28,911 bases of DNA, taken from the NCBI GenBank assembly GCA_964499865.1, contig CAZCPY010000031.1, forward strand, positions 1 through 28,911, given 5' to 3'. Shown in pieces: positions 23,226 to 28,911 of this stretch (its first letter is position 1; each line of letters starts with the position of its first letter). The notes under the pieces are model-generated. The model was not told where the DNA came from, did not search any database, and saw only the letters and a list, made by a program, of their open reading frames with translations. The stretch is from JANOGU01 sp964499865 (GTDB lineage Bacteria; Pseudomonadota; Alphaproteobacteria; Rhodobacterales; Rhodobacteraceae). Both the position numbers and the translations under genes were made by a program.

Positions 23226-24893
23226 ATGCGGGCGGTGCTTTTCGGGCTGTTGTGCGGGCTTGGCGCCCTTGCGGCCTGGGCCGAAGACCGGGCGCTGATC
23301 CTGGCCAACCGGAACTTTGCCGACGGCGCCGACATCGCCGGCGCGCAGGCCGTGGCCGCAACAGCGCCCTACCTCGCCGCCGCGGGGTTCCAGACCGTCA
23401 CCGGCACCGACCTGCCCTCACGCGACCTGAGGGCGCGGCTGTCGGCGCTGCTGCAGGTGATCGACCCCCGCGACCGGGTGGTGATCGTGCTGGCGGGCCA
23501 CTTCGCGCAGTCGGACGGCGAGACCTGGTTCCTGGGGACCGAGGCCGCGGTGCCCGACCTTGCCACCGTCGGTGCCGCGGCCGTGGCCCTGTCGACCGTG
23601 CTGGAAATCGCCGCGCGGGCGCCCGGAGGCGCGGTGGTGATCCTGGGGACGGAAGCGCGCGACCTGCCGCTGGGCAAGCTCTTGCGTCCCGGCATCGGGC
23701 GGCTGGACGTGCCGCAGGGGGTGACCGTGCTGACCGGCGAGGCGACGCTGGTCGCCGACTTTGCCGCCCGCATCCTGCCCAGCCGGGGCGCAAGCCTGGC
23801 CGCGATGGTGGACCTGCTGCCCGGCATTTCGGCGCAGGGCTTCCTGCCCGCCGACCTGCCCTTCCGCCCCGATCCCGCGGCGCAGCCCGCGCCCGTGGTG
23901 CAGGCGCCGCAGACCGATGCCGACCGCGCCGAGGAAGACCGCCTCTGGGCCGAGGCGCGGCAGAAGGGTCAGCCGCCGGCCTATGACGCCTATCTGCTGC
24001 GCTATCCCGCAGGCCGCTATGCCGCGCTGGCGCGCGTCGAGGCCGCACGGCTGCGTGCCGATCCCGCGGTGCAGGCCAGGCTGGCGGAACAGGCGCTTGG
24101 CCTGAACCGTGACCAGCGCCGGGCGATCCAGCGGCAGCTTGCGCTTCTGGGCTTCGACCCCAGGGGCATCGACGGGCTGTTCGGCCCGGCGTCGCGCGCC
24201 GCCATCGCGGCCTGGCAGACCGCGTCCGGGGCGCCGGCCAGCGGTTTCCTCGACCGCGACCAGATCCTCCGCCTTGCCGCCCAGGCCGACCGCCGTGCCG
24301 CGGAACTGGAGGCCGAGGCGGCGGCCAAGCAGGCCGAGCAGGAACGGCTGGACCGACTCTACTGGGACCAGACGGGCGCCGCGGGCGACGAGGCGGGCCT
24401 GCGCGCCTATCTCAGGCGCTATCCCGACGGGCTGTTCGCAGACCTCGCGACCGGGCGGCTGAAGGTGTTCGACGACCAGCGGTTGGCCGAGGCCGCGGCG
24501 GCCGACCGTGCCGCCTGGGATGGAGCGGCGGCGACCGATACGGTCGCGGCCTACCGCGCCTACCTGGCGGGACAGCCGCAGGGCGCCTTCGCGGCCGAGG
24601 CGCAGGCGCGCATCGACACGCTGACCGCCGAGGCCGCAGGTGCGGGCGACCGTGCGCGCGCCGAGGCGGCCGAGGCGGCGCTGGGCCTCAACGACCTGTC
24701 GCGCAGCCTGATCGAACAGCGCCTGACCGATCTGGACCTGCGTCCGGGCCGGGTGGACGGCGTCTTCGACCAGGACACCCGCCGCGCCATCCGCCGGTTC
24801 CAGGCCAGCCGCGGCATGGCCGACACCGGCTATCTGGACGAGGGCGCGATGGTGGCGCTGCTGGCGGGCGGCGTGCTGCGGCTGGGCGACTGA
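23226..24893 (+). CDS. Secreted pseudo-caspase with two peptidoglycan-binding-like domains
   Basis: A 555-aa exported protein. The signal peptide ends near AAWAED (about residue 18). Residues 19-180 follow a caspase-like (C14) fold: RALILANRNF, then VIVLAGHF with His92. Where the family has a catalytic cysteine after the next strand, this protein has VVILGTEAR (about 138-145). Its only cysteine is in the signal peptide, so it is probably inactive. Then come three repeats of the type YLLRYPAGRYAALARVEAARL (about 255, 395 and 440) and two PG_binding_1-like domains (about 290-355 and 483-550, DGLFGPASRAAIAAWQ and DGVFDQDTRRAIRRFQ). GGAGGG lies 8 bases before ATG 23226. It is probably periplasmic and tied to the cell wall. 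It follows the PKS/NRPS operon by 87 bases, but a functional link is not evident. Confidence 0.8.
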   Translation: MRAVLFGLLCGLGALAAWAEDRALILANRNFADGADIAGAQAVAATAPYLAAAGFQTVTGTDLPSRDLRARLSALLQVIDPRDRVVIVLAGHFAQSDGETWFLGTEAAVPDLATVGAAAVALSTVLEIAARAPGGAVVILGTEARDLPLGKLLRPGIGRLDVPQGVTVLTGEATLVADFAARILPSRGASLAAMVDLLPGISAQGFLPADLPFRPDPAAQPAPVVQAPQTDADRAEEDRLWAEARQKGQPPAYDAYLLRYPAGRYAALARVEAARLRADPAVQARLAEQALGLNRDQRRAIQRQLALLGFDPRGIDGLFGPASRAAIAAWQTASGAPASGFLDRDQILRLAAQADRRAAELEAEAAAKQAEQERLDRLYWDQTGAAGDEAGLRAYLRRYPDGLFADLATGRLKVFDDQRLAEAAAADRAAWDGAAATDTVAAYRAYLAGQPQGAFAAEAQARIDTLTAEAAGAGDRARAEAAEAALGLNDLSRSLIEQRLTDLDLRPGRVDGVFDQDTRRAIRRFQASRGMADTGYLDEGAMVALLAGGVLRLGD

Positions 24894-25084
24894 GGCTTTG
24901 GGACGCGGGTCGTTTCAGTCGGGCCCCGGGGCCGGTTGGCGCCCCCCCTCCCCCGCGCGGGGAGGGGACGGCGGAGGGGGGGACTGACCTCACCGCCGGG
25001 CGCCCCCCCCCACCCTCTCCCTCCCCCACGAGGGGGGGAGGGAAGCGCCTGATGCCCCGCGTGTCGCTTCGGGCCGGATCCGCG
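24894..25084. repeat. GC-rich palindromic intergenic stretch
   Basis: Two poly-C/poly-G hairpins lie between a plus-strand and a minus-strand gene. One is CCCCTCCCC / GGGGAGGGG at 24945-24953 and 24959-24967. The other is CCCTCCCCC / GGGGGAGGG at 25019-25027 and 25034-25042. They could serve as terminators for both convergent genes. Neither has a T tract. The text between them (CACCGCCGGGCG) looks like part of a dispersed extragenic element, which I cannot test within one window. Confidence 0.5.
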
Positions 25085-25429
25085 CTAACGCAGGCGCAGG
25101 TCGGCGATGTCGCCCGCGCCGCGGTCGGCGGTGAAGCGCAGCGTGTCGCCGTCACGTTCCACCAGCTGGCAGTTGCGGTCGAACAGGCGGTCGCCCGCCT
25201 GCATCGTGCGGCAGAAGTAGCCGTCTTCCCAGGTCCAGGTGCCGACGACGTCGCGCCCGAAGGCGCGGCCCGACAGCGTGCCGTCGCCTGCCACCTTCAG
25301 CCGGACGGCAAAGGCCGACAGCGTGCGCCCTTCCACCGCCGACAGGAACGCCGCGCGGTCTGCGATGCGGTCGAAGGCCAGCGCCGGTGTGGCGGCAAGG
25401 CAGAGGGCGACGAGGGCCAGCCGTTTCAT
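25085..25429 (-). CDS. Small secreted protein of unknown function next to dapB
   Basis: A 114-aa protein with a clear signal peptide (MKRLALVALCLAATPALA, cleavage before Phe19). The mature part of about 96 residues has TWTWEDGYFCRTM and RNCQLVERDGDTLRF, so two cysteines could form a disulfide, and it ends GAGDIADLRLR. It looks like a compact beta-rich periplasmic domain. I recall similar Rhodobacterales proteins labelled dihydrodipicolinate reductase, apparently from the neighbouring gene. This one has no Rossmann motif and cannot be that enzyme. It lies 31 bases behind dapB and is probably cotranscribed. An in-frame upstream start (25546) would remove the signal peptide and is rejected. Confidence 0.75.
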   Translation of the reverse strand: MKRLALVALCLAATPALAFDRIADRAAFLSAVEGRTLSAFAVRLKVAGDGTLSGRAFGRDVVGTWTWEDGYFCRTMQAGDRLFDRNCQLVERDGDTLRFTADRGAGDIADLRLR

Positions 25430-25460
25430 GCGTGGACTACGCGCGGCCTGCCCGAACGGA

Positions 25461-26267
25461 TCAGAGGCCCAGTACATCGGCCATGGAATAGGCGCCCGGC
25501 GGCCTGTCCTGCCCCCAGACGACCGCCCGCAACGCGCCGCGGGCAAAGATCGCGCGGTCGGTGGCGATGTGGCGCAGGATCACCCGCTCGCCCTCGCCGG
25601 CGAAGATCACGTCATGTTCGCCCACCACGTCGCCGCCGCGCACCGCCGCATAGCCGATCGTCCCGCGGGCGCGTGCCCCGGTGATCCCGTCGCGGCCCGA
25701 CACCTTCGCCCCGTCGTGCGAAACGCCGCGCCCTTCCGCCACCGCCTCGCCCAGCATCAGCGCGGTGCCGGAGGGCGCGTCGACCTTCATGCGGTGATGC
25801 GCCTCGACGATTTCCACGTCCCAGTCGGCATCCAGTGCCCGCGCCACCTTCCGCGCGAGGCCCACCAGCAGGTTGACCCCAAGGCTCATGTTGCCCGCCC
25901 GCACGATGACGGCATGATGCGCGGCGGCCTCGATGCGCGCGAGGTGCGGGGCCTCGAGCCCGGTGGTGCCGATGACATGGACGGCGCGCGCCTGCGCCGC
26001 CAGCGCGGCAAATGCGACGGTCGCCGCGGGCGCGGTAAAGTCGATCACGCCCTGCGCCCGGGCGAAGACCGGAAGCGGGTCGTCGGTCACCGTCACGCCC
26101 AGGGGGGCGCCCCCCATCGCCTCGCCCGCGTCGCGGCCGATCCAGGGATGGCCCTCGCGCTCGATCGCGCCCACCAGCCGCACGGCGGGCGAGGCGGCGG
26201 CGAGCTGCAGCAGCATCCGGCCCATGCGGCCCGAGGCGCCGGTGATCACGATGCCGGGTGCGTCCAT
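25461..26267 (-). CDS. dapB: 4-hydroxy-tetrahydrodipicolinate reductase
   Basis: A 268-aa NAD(P)H-dependent reductase of the diaminopimelate/lysine pathway. GASGRMGRML (10-19) is the nucleotide-binding loop, and FTAPAATV and GTTG are the usual DapB segments. EAHHRMKVDAPSGTA holds the catalytic H157, H158 and K161. Length is normal. ATG 26267 has AGAGGG 8 bases upstream, while longer in-frame starts run back over rbfA and lack similarity. It is divergent from rbfA across a 93-base gap carrying two back-to-back promoters. The small secreted-protein gene follows in the same direction. Confidence 0.96.
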   Translation of the reverse strand: MDAPGIVITGASGRMGRMLLQLAAASPAVRLVGAIEREGHPWIGRDAGEAMGGAPLGVTVTDDPLPVFARAQGVIDFTAPAATVAFAALAAQARAVHVIGTTGLEAPHLARIEAAAHHAVIVRAGNMSLGVNLLVGLARKVARALDADWDVEIVEAHHRMKVDAPSGTALMLGEAVAEGRGVSHDGAKVSGRDGITGARARGTIGYAAVRGGDVVGEHDVIFAGEGERVILRHIATDRAIFARGALRAVVWGQDRPPGAYSMADVLGL

Positions 26268-26293
26268 GCGGGTGCCCTCTGCCAGGTGCTGCG

Positions 26294-26321
26294 GCTTAGC
26301 CCCGCCGGGCGTGGCCTGCAA
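26294..26321 (-). promoter_or_regulatory. Candidate dapB promoter
   Basis: Minus strand TTGCAG (26321-26316), 16 bases, CTAAGC (26299-26294). The -10 is identical to that proposed for serC. The start of transcription would be near 26287, giving a leader of about 20 bases with the AGAGGG ribosome site. Confidence 0.5.
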
Positions 26322-26324
26322 GCG

Positions 26325-26352
26325 TTGCGGGCGGCGGCGAAACGGCCTATCT
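26325..26352 (+). promoter_or_regulatory. Candidate rbfA promoter, possibly leaderless
   Basis: TTGCGG (26325-26330), 16 bases, CTATCT (26347-26352). Its -35 lies back-to-back with the dapB -35, 3 bases apart in a GCAA-GCG-TTGC palindrome. The -10 ends 8 bases before ATG 26361, so the RNA would begin at or next to the start codon. No Shine-Dalgarno precedes rbfA. Confidence 0.45.
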
Positions 26353-26360
26353 GCGCCGCC

Positions 26361-26768
26361 ATGGCCAAGACCCACCTTCCCGCGAAAGGCCCCTCGCAGC
26401 GCCAGCTGCGGGTGGGCGAACTGATCCGCCGCACCCTGTCGGACGTGCTGTCGCGCGGCGAGGTGCACGACCCCGACCTGCAGGGCATCAGCCTGACGGT
26501 GGGCGAGGTCAGCGTCTCGCCCGACCTCAAGGTCGCGACCGTCTTCGTGATGCCTCTGGGCGGCGGCGACGTGCAGGGGGCGATTGCCGCGCTGGCGCGC
26601 AACCGGGGTGCGCTGCGCGCCCGGGTGGCGGCCGAGATGACGCTGAAATACGCGCCCGACCTGCGGTTCCGCCCCGACGACACCTTCGACCGGCTGGATG
26701 CCACGCGCCGCATGTTCGCCGACCCCCGCGTCGCCCGCGACCTGGAAGAGGGCGGCGAGGATGGCTGA
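26361..26768 (+). CDS. rbfA: 30S ribosome-binding factor RbfA
   Basis: A 135-aa KH-like RNA-binding protein that matures the 5' end of 16S rRNA and the small subunit. Characteristic parts are SQRQLRVGELIRRTLSDVL, the DPDLQGISLTVGEVSVSPDLKVATVFV core and LKYAPDLRFRPDDTFDR at the C end. Length is normal for alphaproteobacteria. It opens an operon with a secreted glycosidase-family protein, truB and a DUF1643 gene; rbfA next to truB is a widespread arrangement. Its stop overlaps the next start by 8 bases. Confidence 0.96.
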   Translation: MAKTHLPAKGPSQRQLRVGELIRRTLSDVLSRGEVHDPDLQGISLTVGEVSVSPDLKVATVFVMPLGGGDVQGAIAALARNRGALRARVAAEMTLKYAPDLRFRPDDTFDRLDATRRMFADPRVARDLEEGGEDG

Positions 26769-27501
26769 CCGCGGCGCCCTGTGGGTGGCGCTATCGGCAC
26801 TGTGCGCGCTTGCCGCGCCCGCCGCCGCCGCCGCCGCCTGCCGGGCCGAAACCTTCGAGGGCACGCCCTACACCGTCTGCGAAGCCGGGGCCGGCGCCGA
26901 CCTGCGCGTCTTCCAGACCGCACCCGACGGCACTCCCTTCGGCAGCTTTGCCCGCATCGAGGCGGCGCTGGGCCGCCCGCTGGTCTTTGCGATGAACGCG
27001 GGGATGTATCACGAAGACCGCAGCCCCGTGGGCCTGCTGATCGAGGACGGGCAGGAACGCGCGCGCCTGGTCACCGCCGCGGGCCCGGGCAATTTCGGGA
27101 TGCTGCCGAACGGCGTCTTCTGCGTGCTGGAGACGGGCTTTGCCGTGATCGAAAGCCGCGCCTTCGCGAGGACGCCGCCCGCCTGCCGCTATGCCACGCA
27201 GTCCGGCCCGATGCTGGTCATCGACGGCGCGCTGCATCCCCGTTTCCGGGCCGACAGCGACAACACCACCGTGCGCAACGGCGTCGGCGTGCCCGCGGAC
27301 GGATCGCGCGCGGTCTTTGTCATCGCCGACCGTCCGGTGAACTTCCACGCCTTCGCACGGTTCTTCCGCGACCGCCTGGGCCTGCCGGACGCGCTGTATC
27401 TCGACGGCCAGATCTCGCGGCTCTACGCCCCGGAACTGGGCCGCAGCGACTGGGGCTTTGCCATGGGCCCGATCGTGGGCCTCGTGGCCGATCCGGGCTA
27501 G
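26761..27501 (+). CDS. Secreted phosphodiester glycosidase family protein (NAGPA/DUF2233)
   Basis: A 246-aa exported protein. An N-terminal hydrophobic alanine-rich signal segment ends near AAAAACRAE (about residue 25). The NAGPA/DUF2233 domain follows with FAMNAGMYHEDRSPVGLLIEDG, GNFGMLPNGVF, ATQSGPMLVIDGALHP, RNGVGV and DALYLDGQISRLY. The family takes its name from the mammalian uncovering enzyme that cleaves GlcNAc-1-phosphodiesters; bacterial members probably act on cell-envelope glycans, but the substrate is unknown. The start at ATG 26761 overlaps the rbfA stop by 8 bases. It lies between rbfA and truB with no evident link to RNA metabolism. Confidence 0.87.
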   Translation: MADRGALWVALSALCALAAPAAAAAACRAETFEGTPYTVCEAGAGADLRVFQTAPDGTPFGSFARIEAALGRPLVFAMNAGMYHEDRSPVGLLIEDGQERARLVTAAGPGNFGMLPNGVFCVLETGFAVIESRAFARTPPACRYATQSGPMLVIDGALHPRFRADSDNTTVRNGVGVPADGSRAVFVIADRPVNFHAFARFFRDRLGLPDALYLDGQISRLYAPELGRSDWGFAMGPIVGLVADPG

Positions 27502-27504
27502 GCC

Positions 27505-28398
27505 ATGGCGCGCAAGGGGCGCCCGGTGTCGGGCTGGCTGATCGTGGACAAGCCCGCCGGGGTGAACTCTACCGCCGTGGTGGGCAAGGTGCGCTGGGCG
27601 CTGGCGGCGCAGAAGGCGGGGCATGCGGGCACCCTGGACCCGGACGCGACCGGCGTCCTGGCCGTGGCGCTGGGCGAGGCGACCAAGACCATCCCCTGGC
27701 TGATGGAGGCGCAGAAGACCTACCGCTTCCGCATCGTCCTGGGGGCCGAAACGGCGACGGACGACGCGAGCGGCGCGGTGCTGCGCACCTCGACCGACCG
27801 ACCTTCCGATGCCGCGCTTGAGGCCGCGCTGGCGGCGTTCCGCGGCGACATCCTGCAAGTGCCGCCGCAGGTCTCGGCGGTGAAGGTGGACGGCGCGCGG
27901 GCCTACGACCTTGCCCGGCAGGGCGAGGTCATGGACCTCGCCCCCCGGCCCCTGCATGTGTCGAAGCTGGAGCTTGTCGGGCGCCCCGATGCCGACCATG
28001 CCGACCTGGTGATGACCTGCGGCAAGGGCGGCTATGTCCGCGCCATCGCCCGCGACCTTGGCCGCGCGCTGGGGTGCCTCGCCCATGTCGCCTGGCTGCG
28101 GCGCGAGGCCTCTGGCCCCTTCCGCGCCGGGGACGGGCTGAGCCTCGAGGAGATCGAGGCCCTGGCCGGGACGCCGTCGCTGGACGCGCGGCTGCTGCCG
28201 CTGGAGGTGGCGCTGCGCGGCCTGCCGGAACTGCCCGCGACTCCCACGGGCGCCGCCCGCCTGCGCCACGGCAACTCCGGCGAGGTGACCCGGGGCGCCG
28301 ATTTCAACGCCGAGGCCTGGGCCAGCCTCGACGGCCGCGCCATCGCCGTGGGGCGCTACCGCGGCGGCTTGCTGCACCCGTCACGTGTCTTCGCATGA
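27505..28398 (+). CDS. truB: tRNA pseudouridine(55) synthase TruB
   Basis: A 297-aa enzyme that converts U55 of the tRNA T loop to pseudouridine. It has the TruB start SGWLIVDKPAGVNST, the catalytic loop GHAGTLDPDATGVL with Asp45, and KTYRFRIVLGAETATDD. VPPQVSAVKVDGARAYDLAR follows, as does KGGYVRAIARDLG. The C-terminal extension of about 50 residues is of the type seen in bacterial TruB. It starts 3 bases after the preceding stop and its TGA overlaps the next ATG (ATGA). Confidence 0.96.
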   Translation: MARKGRPVSGWLIVDKPAGVNSTAVVGKVRWALAAQKAGHAGTLDPDATGVLAVALGEATKTIPWLMEAQKTYRFRIVLGAETATDDASGAVLRTSTDRPSDAALEAALAAFRGDILQVPPQVSAVKVDGARAYDLARQGEVMDLAPRPLHVSKLELVGRPDADHADLVMTCGKGGYVRAIARDLGRALGCLAHVAWLRREASGPFRAGDGLSLEEIEALAGTPSLDARLLPLEVALRGLPELPATPTGAARLRHGNSGEVTRGADFNAEAWASLDGRAIAVGRYRGGLLHPSRVFA

Positions 28399-28911
28399 TC
28401 GAACGGCATCACCTGAAGGGCGATGCGGTCTCGGTCGCCGTCTATTCGCCCTGCGAACGCTGGCGCTACCTGCTGACGCGCACCTGGGACGCGGCGGGGC
28501 CGCGGGCGCTGTTCGTGATGCTGAACCCCTCGACCGCGACCGAGGTGCAGAACGACCCCACCGTCGAACGCTGCGAGCGCCGGGCGCGGGCCCTGGGCTA
28601 CGGCGCCTTCCGGGTGGCGAACATCTTCGCCTTCCGCGCGACCGACCCCCGCGTGATGCGGGCCGAGGCCGATCCGGTGGGGCCTGCGAACGATGCGGCG
28701 ATCCGGGAGAGTGTCGACTGGGTGCAGGGCGGGCTGGTGCTTTGCGCCTGGGGCAACCACGGGGCGCATCTGGGGCGTGGGCAACAGGTGGAACGGCTGT
28801 TGCGCGAAACGGGCTATCCGCTGCACCATCTGGGCCTGACCCTTGCCGGGGCGCCGCAGCATCCGCTCTATGTCGCCTACGACCGGCAGCCCGCCCCGTG
28901 GCAGCCCGCGC
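28395..28911 (+). CDS. DUF1643 family protein, runs off the window
   Basis: At least 172 residues starting MIERHHLKGDAVSVAVYSPC, with the DUF1643 signatures YLLTRTW, LFVMLNPSTATEVQNDPTVERC and GYGAFRVANIFAFRATDP. The later CAWGNHGA stretch is also typical. The biochemical role of the family is unknown. The frame is open to the window edge, and the family is usually about this long, so only a short C-terminal part should be missing. The ATG overlaps the truB stop by 4 bases, so it is translated with truB. Confidence 0.85.
   Translation, partial: MIERHHLKGDAVSVAVYSPCERWRYLLTRTWDAAGPRALFVMLNPSTATEVQNDPTVERCERRARALGYGAFRVANIFAFRATDPRVMRAEADPVGPANDAAIRESVDWVQGGLVLCAWGNHGAHLGRGQQVERLLRETGYPLHHLGLTLAGAPQHPLYVAYDRQPAPWQPA

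Noticed and set aside
25461..26864. Longer form of dapB starting upstream of 26267
   Set aside because: The extra N-terminal 199 codons are antisense to rbfA and lack similarity; DapB normally starts at the MDAPGIVITGASG position.

Overview
The window is very GC-rich (about 70% by eye) and carries a gene set and order typical of alphaproteobacteria of the order Rhodobacterales (Rhodobacter/Paracoccus relatives). Markers for this are the tauR-xsc taurine genes, serB divergent from serC-serA, dapB divergent from rbfA-truB, ZapE, and long open frames on the antisense strand caused by GC bias. The assignment to order is an inference from gene content and protein resemblance. There is no rRNA gene, CRISPR array, insertion sequence or integrase.

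Left part (1-10414) is mostly housekeeping. The 5' two thirds of xsc (sulfoacetaldehyde acetyltransferase) and its MocR-type regulator tauR lie on the minus strand. Then come zapE (+), a YfcA-like TSUP permease and serB (- strand, overlapping), the divergent serC and serA (+) with a candidate serC leader RNA, an enoyl-CoA hydratase (-), a calcineurin-like phosphatase (+) and tRNA-Arg(CCT) (-). The tRNA CCA end overlaps the phosphatase stop codon.

Centre (10733-23138) is the notable part: a compact four-gene hybrid PKS/NRPS operon with genes overlapping or a few bases apart. Gene 1 is a 2106-aa type I PKS with order KS-AT-KR-DH-ACP-TE. Gene 2 is a family 2 glycosyltransferase. Gene 3 is a 1509-aa protein with a formyltransferase domain, a condensation-domain remnant, an adenylation domain interrupted by a luciferase-like flavin monooxygenase, and a carrier domain. 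Gene 4 is an Sfp/EntD-type phosphopantetheinyl transferase that can prime both carriers. The adenylation pocket reads as a glycine code. A coherent model is loading of glycine, N-formylation and possibly flavin-dependent oxidation on the carrier, one or more reducing malonyl extensions on the PKS, release by the TE, and glycosylation. The product is unknown to me, and no transporter, resistance or regulator gene is in the cluster.

Right part (23226-28911) has a secreted pseudo-caspase with two peptidoglycan-binding-like domains, a GC-rich palindromic intergenic stretch, a small secreted protein behind dapB (-), and the rbfA - phosphodiester glycosidase - truB - DUF1643 operon (+), whose last gene runs off the window.

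Several genes (serC, dapB, rbfA, the phosphatase) share an upstream TTG-N19-CTA arrangement that looks like the local sigma-70 promoter. For rbfA and the phosphatase it lies so close to the ATG that leaderless mRNAs are predicted.
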